64,000 bases of DNA from an uncultured Gemmatimonadota bacterium. GTDB taxonomy: Bacteria; Gemmatimonadota; Gemmatimonadetes; Gemmatimonadales; Gemmatimonadaceae. The first letter of the stretch is position 1, and every line of letters starts with the position of its first letter. Both the position numbers and the translations under genes were made by a program. The stretch lies in assembly GCA_946480295.1 (NCBI GenBank), contig CAMLIT010000003.1, positions 12,339 to 76,338 of the forward strand, given 5' to 3'. This document shows, piece by piece, positions 15,477-25,713 of the stretch. The notes below the pieces were generated by a model. The model made no database searches. It had not been told where the DNA came from and worked only from the letters and a program-made list of their open reading frames with translations.

Positions 15477-15482
15477 ACGGAC

Positions 15483-16985
15483 ATGGTCAGTACGGCGCAG
15501 TCGAATCACAGGAGCGTCGAGAAGCTCGAGACCGGCATCCCGGGCTTCGATCTCATCTCCGAGGGAGGCCTCCCGCGCGATCGCGCGACGCTCGTCGCCG
15601 GCACCGCGGGAAGCGGCAAGACGGTCTTCGTGACGAACTTCCTCGCCGCCGGGATCCGCCGCGGCCAGGGCGGCGTCTACGTCACCTTCGAGGACTCCCC
15701 GGCCGACATCCGCAAGAACATGCTCGGCTTCGGCTGGGACATCGCGCAGTGGGAGGCCGACGGCACGTGGGCGTTCGTCGACGTGTCGCCGGAGCCCAGC
15801 GAAGCCATCCCGATCGTTGGCAGCTTCGACCTCGGCGGCCTGCTCGCGCGCGTCCAGCACGCGGTCAGGAAGACGTCGGCCCGGCGCGTCGTCCTCGACT
15901 CGCTCACCGCGCTCTTCGTGCAGTTTCCCGATCGCGCCCTGATGCGTGCCGAGCTCTTCCGCATGGCGAGCGTGATCAAGGGCCTCGGCGCGACACTCGT
16001 CTTCACCGCCGAGCGCACCGAGGACTACGGTCCGCTGACCCAGTTCGGCATCGAGGAGTTCGTCGCCGACAACGTCATCGTCCTCCGGAACCTCCTCCAG
16101 GACGAGCGCCGACGCCGCACGATCGAGATCCTGAAGTTCCGCGGCGCGCCCCATCAGCGGGGCGAGGTCCCCTTCACCATCACCGACGAGGGGATCGTCG
16201 TCATCCCGCTCACCGCGCAGCAACTCACCCAGACCTCCTCCAGCGTCCGCGTGCCCTCCGGCATCCCGGAGCTGGACGCCATGTGCCACGGGGGCTTCTT
16301 CCGCGACTCGATCGTGCTCGTCTCCGGCGCGACGGGCACGGGGAAGACCCTGATGGTCACCGAGTTCCTGAACGGCGGCGTGTCCGACGGCGAGCGGTGC
16401 CTCCTCTTCGCCTTCGAGGAGAGCCGCGACCAACTGTTCCGCAACGCGGCGGCGTGGGGAATGGACTTTGAAGATGCAGAGCGGCGTGGCCTCCTGAACG
16501 TCGCCAACCAGTACCCGCACGCCATGCCGATGGAGGATCATCTCGTCCGGATGCGGGACATCATCCTGAGCTACAAGCCCGACCGGGTGGCGGTGGACAG
16601 CCTGTCCGCCCTGGAACGGGTCTTCACGCTCCGCAGCTTCCGCGAGTTCGTCATCAGCCTGACGTCCCTGCTCAAGCGCGAGCACATCACGACGATGTTC
16701 ACCTCCACGACTCCCAACCTGCTCGGCGGCGGCTCGGTGACCGAGAAGCACATCTCGACCCTCACCGACTCGATCGTGCTGCTCAGGTACGTCGAGTCGT
16801 TCGGCCGGATGCGCCGCAGCGTCACCGTCCTCAAGATGCGCGGGTCGATGCACGACCCGGATCTGCGCGAGTACACCATCGACTCGACGGGCATGCACAT
16901 CGGCGAGCCCTTCCGGAACGTCAACGGCATCCTCGCCGGGGTGCCGCTGCCGCTCGTGGACGCGACCGCGGACGGAGAGGCGTAG
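15483..16985 (+). CDS. kaiC: KaiC double-domain ATPase/autokinase
   Basis: 500-residue RecA-superfamily protein with two fused domains, the KaiC length. CI: Walker A GTAGSGKT (40-47), catalytic acidic pair E70-D71 (usually EE). CII: Walker A GATGTGKT (282-289), EE pair 312-313. The CII phosphorylation loop is intact: SVTEKHISTLTD, with S425 and T426 corresponding to the phosphosites S431/T432 of Synechococcus KaiC, and T420 matching T426. The C-terminal part (REYTIDSTGMHIGEPFRN) follows the cyanobacterial pattern but the chain ends about 20 residues earlier, shortening the KaiA-binding A-loop/tail, consistent with the absence of kaiA. Likely autophosphorylating timer or stress module; it sits in one operon with kaiB and a histidine kinase. 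Confidence 0.95.
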   Translation: MVSTAQSNHRSVEKLETGIPGFDLISEGGLPRDRATLVAGTAGSGKTVFVTNFLAAGIRRGQGGVYVTFEDSPADIRKNMLGFGWDIAQWEADGTWAFVDVSPEPSEAIPIVGSFDLGGLLARVQHAVRKTSARRVVLDSLTALFVQFPDRALMRAELFRMASVIKGLGATLVFTAERTEDYGPLTQFGIEEFVADNVIVLRNLLQDERRRRTIEILKFRGAPHQRGEVPFTITDEGIVVIPLTAQQLTQTSSSVRVPSGIPELDAMCHGGFFRDSIVLVSGATGTGKTLMVTEFLNGGVSDGERCLLFAFEESRDQLFRNAAAWGMDFEDAERRGLLNVANQYPHAMPMEDHLVRMRDIILSYKPDRVAVDSLSALERVFTLRSFREFVISLTSLLKREHITTMFTSTTPNLLGGGSVTEKHISTLTDSIVLLRYVESFGRMRRSVTVLKMRGSMHDPDLREYTIDSTGMHIGEPFRNVNGILAGVPLPLVDATADGEA

Positions 16986-16995
16986 CCGAAGAGAG

Positions 16996-18651
<1,656 letters not shown>

Positions 18652-18694
18652 CGTTTGGCGGACCCAGCAGTCGTCCTGGGTAGCACGGGATGGC

Positions 18695-18710
18695 TGGCAC
18701 GGGCGGTGCC
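18695..18710 (+). promoter_or_regulatory. Candidate sigma-54 type promoter
   Basis: TGGCACGGGCGGTGCC has the GG (-24) and GC (-12) dinucleotides at the correct spacing relative to the sigma-54 consensus TGGCAC-N5-TTGC, with one mismatch in the -12 block. It lies 35 bases upstream of the lipoprotein gene. Two NtrC-family activators with GxFTGA loops are encoded elsewhere in the window. It is also partly palindromic, so chance or another role is possible. Confidence 0.35.
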
Positions 18711-18744
18711 ATGGTGGGACTGAACCTTCAATCCAGAGGCGCAG

Positions 18745-19230
18745 ATGCGGAGAACCGGGCTGATCACGGTTGCGCTGCTCGCCGTGATGGCGGGGTGCAG
18801 CCGCGGGAACGATAAGATGGACCAGCCGTTGAACAACGACCTGAACCTCGCGGCGCAGCAGCAGCCGGGGCAGGACACGATCTCGGCGGCGGAGCGGAGC
18901 CAGGCGGCCACGCCGGCGCCGGCGCCGACCACGACGGCCGAGCATCGGACGGTCCACCACAGCACCAGCCACACGTCGACGAGCCATCACTCGACGGCCT
19001 CGTCCGGAACGTCTCAGAGCGCCTCGACGGGCACCGGTACGGCGAGCTCCGGCACGACGACGGAGAAGCACACGAAGCGCGATGCGGCGATCGGCGCGGC
19101 CGCGGGCGCGGTGATCGGGGCGGCGACGAGCAAGGACAAGGTGAAGGGGGGGATCATCGGGGCGGCCGCCGGGGGCATCCTGGGCGGGATCATCGGGAAC
19201 AACGTGGACGTCAAGAAGAAGAAGCCGTAA
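18745..19230 (+). CDS. Glycine-zipper lipoprotein
   Basis: 161-residue envelope lipoprotein. The signal peptide ends in a lipobox (VMAGC, Cys about residue 18). A Gln/Thr/Ser/His-rich unstructured spacer (about 30-108) is followed by a glycine-zipper membrane segment: [21 protein letters not shown] and a second [17 protein letters not shown] repeat, as in YMGG/OsmB/SlyB-type proteins. The chain ends in a lysine run (DVKKKKP). Such proteins usually sit in the outer membrane and are often stress-induced; here that is an inference. Single-gene unit, with a weak hairpin (gttggcc/ggccaac, 19234-19265) after the stop. Confidence 0.8.
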   Translation: MRRTGLITVALLAVMAGCSRGNDKMDQPLNNDLNLAAQQQPGQDTISAAERSQAATPAPAPTTTAEHRTVHHSTSHTSTSHHSTASSGTSQSASTGTGTASSGTTTEKHTKRDAAIGAAAGAVIGAATSKDKVKGGIIGAAAGGILGGIIGNNVDVKKKKP

Positions 19231-19340
19231 GGGGTTGGCCTGTTGACGGTTTCGCCCCGGCCAACTACGTTGGGGGGAGCGAAATCGCACGCCTGGCGTG
19301 CGACCAGTGGATCGAACGGGGATCTGGCTTTCGCTGGGTC

Positions 19341-19396
19341 CCTGTTTGCTTCCTGGGATCGCGACCATGCGGCGAGGATCGCCGCACGGGAACAGG
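19341..19396 (+). promoter_or_regulatory. Structured 5' leader of the cold-shock gene
   Basis: The leader has an 8-bp hairpin tgcggcga/tcgccgca (19368-19386) nested inside an outer pairing cctgtt/aacagg (19341-19346 and 19391-19396). Long structured leaders are typical of cspA-type mRNAs and can act as thermosensors; that role here is inference. Confidence 0.35.
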
Positions 19397-19457
19397 CACG
19401 TCGGTAGCTACGGCACACACCGGGACTCCGACGAACACACACTCAGGAGTTCAGGAA

Positions 19458-19673
19458 ATGTCGCGCACCGTCGGCACCGTCAAGTGGTTCAACGACGCCA
19501 AGGGGTTCGGTTTCATCACGCCCGAGAACGGCCAGAAGGATTGCTTCGTGCATCACTCGGCCATCCAGGGCAGCGGCTTCAAGTCGCTCGCCGAGGGCGA
19601 GAAGGTCGAGTTCACGATCGTGCAGGGCGCGAAGGGCCCCGCCGCTGAGAACGTCGTGAAGCTGGGTCGCTGA
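19458..19673 (+). CDS. Cold-shock domain protein (CspA family)
   Basis: 71-residue single cold-shock domain, an RNA/ssDNA-binding chaperone. Both RNP motifs are present: KGFGFITPE (RNP1) and FVHHSAI (RNP2), with the opening [11 protein letters not shown]. Length matches CspA (70). It has a long leader of about 200 bases, a ribosome binding site (aggag) and a terminator-like hairpin immediately downstream. Followed by rpsU and infA, so the neighbourhood is a small translation and cold-adaptation group. Highly confident family assignment. Confidence 0.95.
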   Translation: MSRTVGTVKWFNDAKGFGFITPENGQKDCFVHHSAIQGSGFKSLAEGEKVEFTIVQGAKGPAAENVVKLGR

Positions 19674-19688
19674 CGCACGTGTCCCGCT

Positions 19689-19730
19689 ACGACGGGGTCG
19701 CTCGACGGTTCGGGCGGCCCCGTCGTGTTT
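19689..19730 (+). terminator. Intrinsic terminator after the cold-shock gene
   Basis: Arms acgacggggtcg (19689-19700) and cggccccgtcgt (19715-19726) pair with one G-U-type mismatch and are followed by gttt. It starts 16 bases after the stop codon. Confidence 0.65.
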
Positions 19731-19812
19731 GCACCAGGGTAGGCCTCGTCGTTCGCATCACCATCGGGCGTCCGCCCGCACGCAGCTACCGTATCACGCA
19801 GAGGGAAGGCCG

Positions 19813-20010
19813 ATGATCGAGATCACCATCGAGGAAGGCGATCGCCTGGATTGGGCGCTGAAGGCGTTCAAGCGGCGCATTGCGAAGGCCGGCATCCTGA
19901 AGGATCTTCGCCGCCGGCGCCATTACGTGAAGCCGAGCGAGGCCCGGCAGCTCAAGGCCGCCGCCGCCCGCCGCCGCCGTCGCGACGCCGCCCGGGCCCG
20001 CTCGAAGTAA
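19813..20010 (+). CDS. rpsU: 30S ribosomal protein S21
   Basis: 65-residue basic protein matching bS21: MIEITIEEGDRLDWALKAFKRRIAKAGILKDLRRR, with the family's 'LDxALRxFKRxxxxxGIL.DLRRR..Y.KPSE.RK' layout, ending in a long Arg/Ala-rich helix (AAAARRRRRDAARARSK). S21 joins the 30S platform near the anti-Shine-Dalgarno sequence and aids initiation. Start at ATG 19813 with upstream ggaagg as ribosome binding site. The initiation factor IF-1 gene follows 18 bases later, so the two are probably co-transcribed. Confidence 0.95.
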   Translation: MIEITIEEGDRLDWALKAFKRRIAKAGILKDLRRRRHYVKPSEARQLKAAAARRRRRDAARARSK

Positions 20011-20028
20011 CACTTCGGACGAGGGGAC

Positions 20029-20250
20029 ATGGCCAAGGAAGAACCGATCCAGATGGAAGGGCAGGTGACCGAGGTGCTCCCGAACGCGACCTTTCGCGTT
20101 CTGCTCCCGAACCAGCACACGGTGCTCGCGACTCTGGGCGGTAACATGCGGCGGTTCCGCATCCGCGTGCTGCAGGGCGATCGAGTGACGATCGAGGTGT
20201 CACCGTACGACCTGAGCCGCGGACGCATCATCTTCCGCCACAAGACCTGA
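20029..20250 (+). CDS. infA: Translation initiation factor IF-1
   Basis: 73-residue S1-like OB-fold protein: [64 protein letters not shown] is IF-1 in full length. IF-1 binds the ribosomal A site during initiation. An initial MAKEEPIQ extension matches the usual MAKED/E start. It is linked to rpsU rather than to the usual ribosomal-protein operon, which may mean a second infA copy exists elsewhere in the genome (not testable here). Only 12 bases separate its stop from the convergent phosphoesterase gene. Confidence 0.95.
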   Translation: MAKEEPIQMEGQVTEVLPNATFRVLLPNQHTVLATLGGNMRRFRIRVLQGDRVTIEVSPYDLSRGRIIFRHKT

Positions 20251-20262
20251 CCCGCTCTCCCC

Positions 20263-22737
20263 TCAGGGGCCGCGTTTCAGCTCGAGCGCCGACAGCCGCC
20301 GCGTGCCGGGATACGGCACGCCCGGCCTGATCGCCCGCCACAGGATCCGGTTGAACAGCTCCGCGTCGGCGACATCCTCGATGCGGAGGTCGAGCCGCCG
20401 GGATTCGCGGGCGCCTTCGCCCGTGCGCGGATTCATCTCGTCGAGCGACACGGCCGGCGTCAGCGCCCGGTAGGGGCGCAGATCCGGCGTCGACGCCCAG
20501 ATGTCGCGCAGCGGGCGACCATAGTAATCGAAGTGCGCGAGGGACTGCAGACCGAGGATCTCCTCGATCGTCCGCAGCACGTCCGTCGTGTTCGCGAACC
20601 GGTGGATCGTTCCCGGCCGGTTGTAGGCCGAGATGACGAGCAGCGGCGAGCGGTGCGAGTCCACGTGGTCCGGCCCGTTCTGCGCGTCGTCCTCCAGCAC
20701 GAACACCACCGTGTTCCGCCAGAACGGCGTCCGCGACAGCGCCTCGATCACGCGCCCGAGGGCGAGGTCGTTGTCCGCCATGTACGCCCGCGGGGTGTGG
20801 CGGCCGGCCGCGGCGCCCCCCGTGTGGTCGTTAGGCAGCCGCATGATCTCCAGCGCCGGCATCGTGCCGCGCCGCACGTCCTGCTGCAGCTCGGCGATCC
20901 ACTCGTCCGCCCGCCGCTGGTCCGGGATGCCGAGGTCGAACCCCGGGAAGCGCGGATCGGTGTGCGCGTACAGGTACGGCTTGTCGCCGCGATAGCCCGG
21001 CGGCAGCGGATCGTCCGCGTCGCGCGACTCGACGACGAACTCGCCATAGTTGCGGAAGGTGATCCCCTTCCGCTCGGCGAGATTCCACAGGTACCCGTTC
21101 GCCGGCGAGTTCACGTCGTCGTCCGTCAGCTGGTTCCGGTTCGTCCCCTCGTAATCGTAGAACCGCCGGCGGCCGGAGTAGTTCGACTGCACCGTCTTCT
21201 CGACGTAGTCCGTCGCGTACGCCGCCGTGGACCAGTTGTGGCCGTCGGCGCTCACCTCGGCGTTGACGAAGAAGCGGTCGAACAGCCCGAAGCGCTTCGC
21301 GAGCGCGTGGTGGTTCGGTGACACGGCGCGCGGGAAGAAGACGAGGCTCGTGTCGCCGTCGCCCTGCGGCATGTCGCCGAGCACCTGGTCGTAGGTGCGG
21401 TTCTCCTTGATGATGTAGACGACGTGCTGGAACGGCGGATAGTGGCCGCCGGCGTGCGCCGTGTCCCACCCGTTCGCGTGCGTGACGCGCGCGGTGAGCG
21501 CCGCGAGCTCTGTCCCCGTCACCTGCGCGAGCGGCGCGACGAGGTAGCTCCCCTTGAGCTGCCCGAGGGTGTAGTGCTCGCCGCGGCCCTGGTGCTCCTC
21601 GGAGAGCAGCGGCTGCGGCCCCCGCGGATTGGGCGCGCTCCCCGCGCCCTTCGCCGTGCCGACGAGCAGCGTGTCCGCCGACGCGAGCACCGCGGTGGGA
21701 TACCACCCGGTGGGAATCCGTCCGGCGAGCCGGTCGTCGCCGTTCGCCGCCGCCACGTTCGCCGTCGTCGGCGCGAGGTCGAACACGGCGACCGCGTTCG
21801 CGTCGGCCTCGGCCACGAACAGGCGCGTGCCGTCGGGCGAGAGGGCGAGCGCGTTAGGCGTCGTCCCCTCGTCCGGCCCGGCCGGCGGCGGATCGAGCAG
21901 CCGCGCGATGACGTGCCGGGTCTTCGTGTCGACCACCGTGATCTCGTCGGTGCTCCCCGACGCGGCGAAGAGCCGGCTGCCATCGTGATTCAACAGGATG
22001 GCGGACGGGTGCCGCCCCGCGGGAGCGCGCCCGGCCTCGGCGAGCCGCCCGTCGCCCGCCGGGGTGAAGCACGAGACCGTGTGCCCGCCCCACGCGGAGA
22101 CGTACACGCTGCCGTCGGGCGCGACGGCGACGCCATACGGATAGCGTTCCGTCGCCAGTCGCTGGACGACGCGCCCGCTCGCCACGTCGATCACGGCGAG
22201 CGAGTCGGCGAGGTCCTCCGCGACGTAGAGGAAGCGGCCGTCAGGCGAGGGCGCGAGCCCGGCTGGAAAGCGCGTCCCCTGCGCGCGCGGCGCCTTCGTC
22301 GCGAGCACGAGGCTGTCGCGCAGCGTCGCCGCGCCGCCGCTCCAGTCGTAGCGGTAGACCACGTCCGTGTTGCCGCCCGATGCGTAGAGCACCTTGCCGT
22401 CGGGCGAGAACGCCGCACCGAGGAACGCCGCCGGCTGCACCAGCGTCTGCAGGATGCGGCCGGTCGCCCGATCGAGCACCTGGACCCCCTGCTCGTGCCA
22501 GCCGCTGAGGAGCAGGACGACCCGGTTGCCGTCGGGCGAGAGCAGCATCGTCAGCGGGAAACTTCCGGTGGGGGTGCTGCGGCCCACCGGATCGAGGTGC
22601 ACGCCGGTCGGGAGCTGCGCGATGGTGGCGGCGCGCGCGGCGCGCGCGCCGGCGCGGCGGGCGGTCGGCACCTGCGCGGCGGCCGTGGACGAGACGAGGG
22701 CGAGGACGGCGAGGCAGCGGAATCGCGTGTGGATCAT
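20263..22737 (-). CDS. Secreted beta-propeller phosphoesterase
   Basis: 824-residue exported protein. Signal peptide MIHTRFRCLAVLALVSSTAAAQ; the ATG at 22737 is chosen because it gives this signal, and a longer in-frame start adds 22 unrelated residues. Residues about 45-395 carry YVTN/YncE-like propeller repeats, each with a SPDG core (LSPDGNRVVLL, FSPDGKVLYASGG, PSPDGRFLYVAED, LSPDGTRLFVAEAD). From about 450 the chain matches the phosphoesterase family of phospholipase C/acid phosphatase type: VVYIIKENRTYDQVLGD (metal-binding N/E and nucleophile area), PNHHALAKRFGLFDRFF, LPNDHTGG, NTVVFVLEDDAQNGPDHVD with the late metal-binding Asp/His, and HRSPLLVIS. Substrate unknown; both halves are likely periplasmic or secreted. 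Convergent with infA. Confidence 0.9.
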   Translation of the reverse strand: MIHTRFRCLAVLALVSSTAAAQVPTARRAGARAARAATIAQLPTGVHLDPVGRSTPTGSFPLTMLLSPDGNRVVLLLSGWHEQGVQVLDRATGRILQTLVQPAAFLGAAFSPDGKVLYASGGNTDVVYRYDWSGGAATLRDSLVLATKAPRAQGTRFPAGLAPSPDGRFLYVAEDLADSLAVIDVASGRVVQRLATERYPYGVAVAPDGSVYVSAWGGHTVSCFTPAGDGRLAEAGRAPAGRHPSAILLNHDGSRLFAASGSTDEITVVDTKTRHVIARLLDPPPAGPDEGTTPNALALSPDGTRLFVAEADANAVAVFDLAPTTANVAAANGDDRLAGRIPTGWYPTAVLASADTLLVGTAKGAGSAPNPRGPQPLLSEEHQGRGEHYTLGQLKGSYLVAPLAQVTGTELAALTARVTHANGWDTAHAGGHYPPFQHVVYIIKENRTYDQVLGDMPQGDGDTSLVFFPRAVSPNHHALAKRFGLFDRFFVNAEVSADGHNWSTAAYATDYVEKTVQSNYSGRRRFYDYEGTNRNQLTDDDVNSPANGYLWNLAERKGITFRNYGEFVVESRDADDPLPPGYRGDKPYLYAHTDPRFPGFDLGIPDQRRADEWIAELQQDVRRGTMPALEIMRLPNDHTGGAAAGRHTPRAYMADNDLALGRVIEALSRTPFWRNTVVFVLEDDAQNGPDHVDSHRSPLLVISAYNRPGTIHRFANTTDVLRTIEEILGLQSLAHFDYYGRPLRDIWASTPDLRPYRALTPAVSLDEMNPRTGEGARESRRLDLRIEDVADAELFNRILWRAIRPGVPYPGTRRLSALELKRGP

Positions 22738-22828
22738 CGTGCGTGGCCGTGGCGAGGGAGGGAGGGAAGAGGAGAGGCGAAGCGAGGGGACGTGCGGTTG
22801 CATCCGGCGGCCGGCGCGCGGCGCGGCG

Positions 22829-23824
22829 TCATCGCGCGCTCCGCTCCAGGCGATCGCGCACCGCGGCCCAGGCGGGCGAGTCCGGCACGCGCTCGACGAC
22901 GATCAGCGCGCAGCCGGCGTCGTCGAGCTCGTGCAGCGCGCCGTAGAGCCGCTGCGCGTACGCGCCCGGCTCGTCAGGCATCCGCACGCGCCGGTCGGCG
23001 GGGAGCTCCATCGTGCGGAGGAGCGCGCCGACCGTCGCGCCGCGCTGATGCTCCTCGCGCACGGCGAAGTGCGCCATGGGCTCGTTCTCGGCGCTGACGA
23101 GGAGGACGCGCGCGCGCGGCGCGTAGTGCCGGGCCATCATCCCCGGCGACCGCCGCGCTTCGCCGTCCGCGGGCGCGGCCTCCGGCGTCAGTACCTCGCC
23201 CACCACCTCCGCGAGCTGCGCGGCGGAGATCATCCCCGGGCGCAGCAGCACCGGCTCGTCGCCGGAGATGTCGAGCACCGTGGACTCGATGCCGACCGTG
23301 GTGGGCCCGGCATCGAGGACGAGCGACACGCGGTCGCCGAGCGCCTTCGCCACGTGCTGCGCGGTGGTGGGCGAGATGCGCGTGGACGGATTCGCGCTCG
23401 GCGCGGCGATGGGGAGGCCGACGGTGCGGAGGAGCGCGAGGGCGACCGGGTGCGCGGGGACGCGCACGGCCACGGTGTCCAGCCCGCCGGTCACGGCGTC
23501 GGGCACCTCCGGGCGCTTGGGGACGACGAGCGTCAGCGGCCCGGGCCAGAAGCGCGCCGCGAGTCGCGCCGCCCGCTCGGGCCACGCGCGCGCGACCTGC
23601 CGCGCGGCGTCCGTATCGGCGACGTGCACGATGAGCGGGTTGTAGCTCGGGCGGCCCTTCGCGGCATAGATGCGCTGCACGGCGTCGGCGTCGAGGGCGT
23701 TGGCGCCGAGCCCGTAGACGGTCTCCGTGGGGAACGCGACGAGCGCGCCGGCGCGCAGCAGCGCCGCGGCGCGCTCGAGGACATCCGGCGACGGGTGCTC
23801 GGGATCCACGGCGAGGATCTGCAT
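22829..23824 (-). CDS. L-threonylcarbamoyladenylate synthase (Sua5/YrdC family)
   Basis: 331-residue enzyme making threonylcarbamoyl-AMP from Thr, bicarbonate and ATP, the first step of the tRNA t6A37 modification. YrdC domain about residues 1-200: AFPTETVYGLGANA, YAAKGRPSYNPLIVHV, WPGPLTLVVPK, VAVRVPAHP, PIAAPSANPSTRISPT. The additional C-terminal Sua5 domain (about 235-331), joined by a linker with SPGMMARHYAPRAR, marks the long Sua5 type rather than short TsaC. Start at ATG 23824 chosen because family similarity begins there; a longer frame reaches back into the divergent peptidase gene. Divergent from the M28 peptidase with a 107-base promoter gap. Confidence 0.93.
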   Translation of the reverse strand: MQILAVDPEHPSPDVLERAAALLRAGALVAFPTETVYGLGANALDADAVQRIYAAKGRPSYNPLIVHVADTDAARQVARAWPERAARLAARFWPGPLTLVVPKRPEVPDAVTGGLDTVAVRVPAHPVALALLRTVGLPIAAPSANPSTRISPTTAQHVAKALGDRVSLVLDAGPTTVGIESTVLDISGDEPVLLRPGMISAAQLAEVVGEVLTPEAAPADGEARRSPGMMARHYAPRARVLLVSAENEPMAHFAVREEHQRGATVGALLRTMELPADRRVRMPDEPGAYAQRLYGALHELDDAGCALIVVERVPDSPAWAAVRDRLERSAR

Positions 23825-23931
23825 ATCCGCACCGAAGATAACGCGCCGGCACGCGGCGCGCCGTCCCCTGTCGGGGCACGCCCGGCCGCTCGTATCTTGT
23901 CCGGTGCCTACCGGCTCGATCCCCTCGCTCC

Positions 23932-25710
23932 ATGCCGATGCCATCGTTCCCGCACACGCGGCACGCCAGGCGCGTCGCCGCGCTCCTCTCGGTCGTCCTG
24001 GCCGCCGCCGCGCCGCGCCTCGCCGCCCAGGACACCGCGCGCACCATCCCGGGTGCCGTTAGGCGCTACCGCGCGCTCGTGCGCGCCGAGTACTCCGGGC
24101 CGCGCGCGCTCGCGACGGTGGCGTTCGTCGAGCGCTACTTCCGCGTCCCCGGCAACACCGGCTTCGACGCGAGCATCGACCGCGTCGCGCGGATCCTGCG
24201 CGACGCCGGCTACGTCGCCGAGGACCAGGCCAAACCGGGCACGCGGCTCACCTACCGCATCGAGCACCGGAAGATGCCGCGGCCGACGTGGGAGCCGGTG
24301 GACGCGGAGCTCCGGATCGAGGGGCGGTCCGCCCCCCTGCTGCGCTTCGCCACCAATCGCAACATGCTGGCGATCTACTCCTTCTCCACGCCGGACACCG
24401 GCGTCAGCGCGGAGCTGGTCGCCGTCGGCGCCGCCACGCCGGCCGCCTACGACGCGGCGCACGTCGCCGGGAAGATCGTGCTCGCGGAAGGCAACGTCGG
24501 GCGCGCGTTCACCGAGGCTGTCGCCAGGCGCGGCGCCCTCGGCGTGCTCGCGTACGGCATGCCGGCCTACACGGAGCCGGACCTTCATCCGACGTCGATC
24601 CAGTTCGGCTCCATCCCGCTCGACACCGTGCACCGGAGCTGGGGGATCCCGCTGTCGAACGCGGCGTACGACACCCTGCGCGCCGCGCTGGCGCTCGGCC
24701 CGGTGACCGTGCGCGTGCGCACCAAGTCGCGGATCTACGACGCCGACGAACGCACCCTCGTCGCCGAGGTGCACGGCAGCGATCACCCCGCCGAGCGCTT
24801 CGTCCTCACCGCGCACGTCCAGGAGCCGGGCGCGAACGACAACGCCTCCGGCGTGGGGGCGCTGAGCGAGGGCGCCCGCGTCCTCGCCGCGCTCGTCCGG
24901 CGCGGCGACGTCCAGCCGCGCCGCACCATCACGATGATCTTCGGCAACGAGATCGAGCAGACGAGGAACTTCCTCGCCGACGATTCGGCCCGGACCGCGG
25001 GCGTGCGCTGGGGGATGAGCCTCGACATGGTCGGCGAGGACACGCGGAAGACGGGCGGCACCTTCCTCATCGAGAAGATGCCCGACCCCTCCGCCGTCTG
25101 GACGCGCGGCGACGACCACCACACCGAGTGGGGCGGCACGCCCGTGAGCGTCGACTCCCTGCATCCACACTACTACAACGACTTCGTCCTGAACCGCTGC
25201 CTCGACCAGGCGGACGGCACCGGGTGGGTCGTGCGCACGAATCCGTTCGAGGGGGGGAGCGACCACGTGCCCTTCCTGCAGTTCGGCAAGCCGGGCGTGC
25301 TGCTCTGGCACTTCACCGACCACTTCTATCACACGGACCAGGACCGGCTCGACAAGGTGTCGCCCGAGGAGATGAAGAACTCCGCGACCTGCGCGCTGCT
25401 CTCGGCGCTGACCCTCGCCGATGCCGACGGGCGCACGACGCGGGAGCTCGTGGCGGAGGAGGAGCGCGCGGCGATGCGCCGGCTCGACACCGAGCTCGCC
25501 CTGAGTCGACAGGCGATCGCCGCCGGCGGCGACCTCGCGAAGGAAGAGACGATCCTGCGCACGTGGACCGACTGGTACGTGGGCGCGCTCCAGGCGATGG
25601 ACGACATCGAGGTCGGCGGCACGTCGCCGGCGACGGCGGCGGCGATCGCGGCGGCGCGCGAGCGCGTCAGGCAGGCCGGCGCCGAGCGGCTGGCGAAGCT
25701 GCGGTCGTAG
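23932..25710 (+). CDS. Exported M28-family zinc peptidase
   Basis: 592-residue exported peptidase, likely an aminopeptidase or carboxypeptidase. Signal peptide ends near AAQ (residue 34). A PA-like insert occupies about 140-260. The M28 core begins at FVLTAHVQEPGANDNASGVGAL (zinc His and bridging Asp), then IFGNEIEQTRNFL (acid region), SLDMVGED (Asp), GGSDHVPFLQFGKPG and WHFTDHFYHTDQDRLDKV (last zinc His). The helical C-terminal 110 residues are extra. The usual paired Glu (EE) appears as NEIEQ, so metal ligation may be slightly different. Three bases separate its stop from pnuC, so it is in the same transcript, but a link to NAD salvage is not evident. Confidence 0.88.
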   Translation: MPMPSFPHTRHARRVAALLSVVLAAAAPRLAAQDTARTIPGAVRRYRALVRAEYSGPRALATVAFVERYFRVPGNTGFDASIDRVARILRDAGYVAEDQAKPGTRLTYRIEHRKMPRPTWEPVDAELRIEGRSAPLLRFATNRNMLAIYSFSTPDTGVSAELVAVGAATPAAYDAAHVAGKIVLAEGNVGRAFTEAVARRGALGVLAYGMPAYTEPDLHPTSIQFGSIPLDTVHRSWGIPLSNAAYDTLRAALALGPVTVRVRTKSRIYDADERTLVAEVHGSDHPAERFVLTAHVQEPGANDNASGVGALSEGARVLAALVRRGDVQPRRTITMIFGNEIEQTRNFLADDSARTAGVRWGMSLDMVGEDTRKTGGTFLIEKMPDPSAVWTRGDDHHTEWGGTPVSVDSLHPHYYNDFVLNRCLDQADGTGWVVRTNPFEGGSDHVPFLQFGKPGVLLWHFTDHFYHTDQDRLDKVSPEEMKNSATCALLSALTLADADGRTTRELVAEEERAAMRRLDTELALSRQAIAAGGDLAKEETILRTWTDWYVGALQAMDDIEVGGTSPATAAAIAAARERVRQAGAERLAKLRS

Positions 25711-25713
25711 CGC

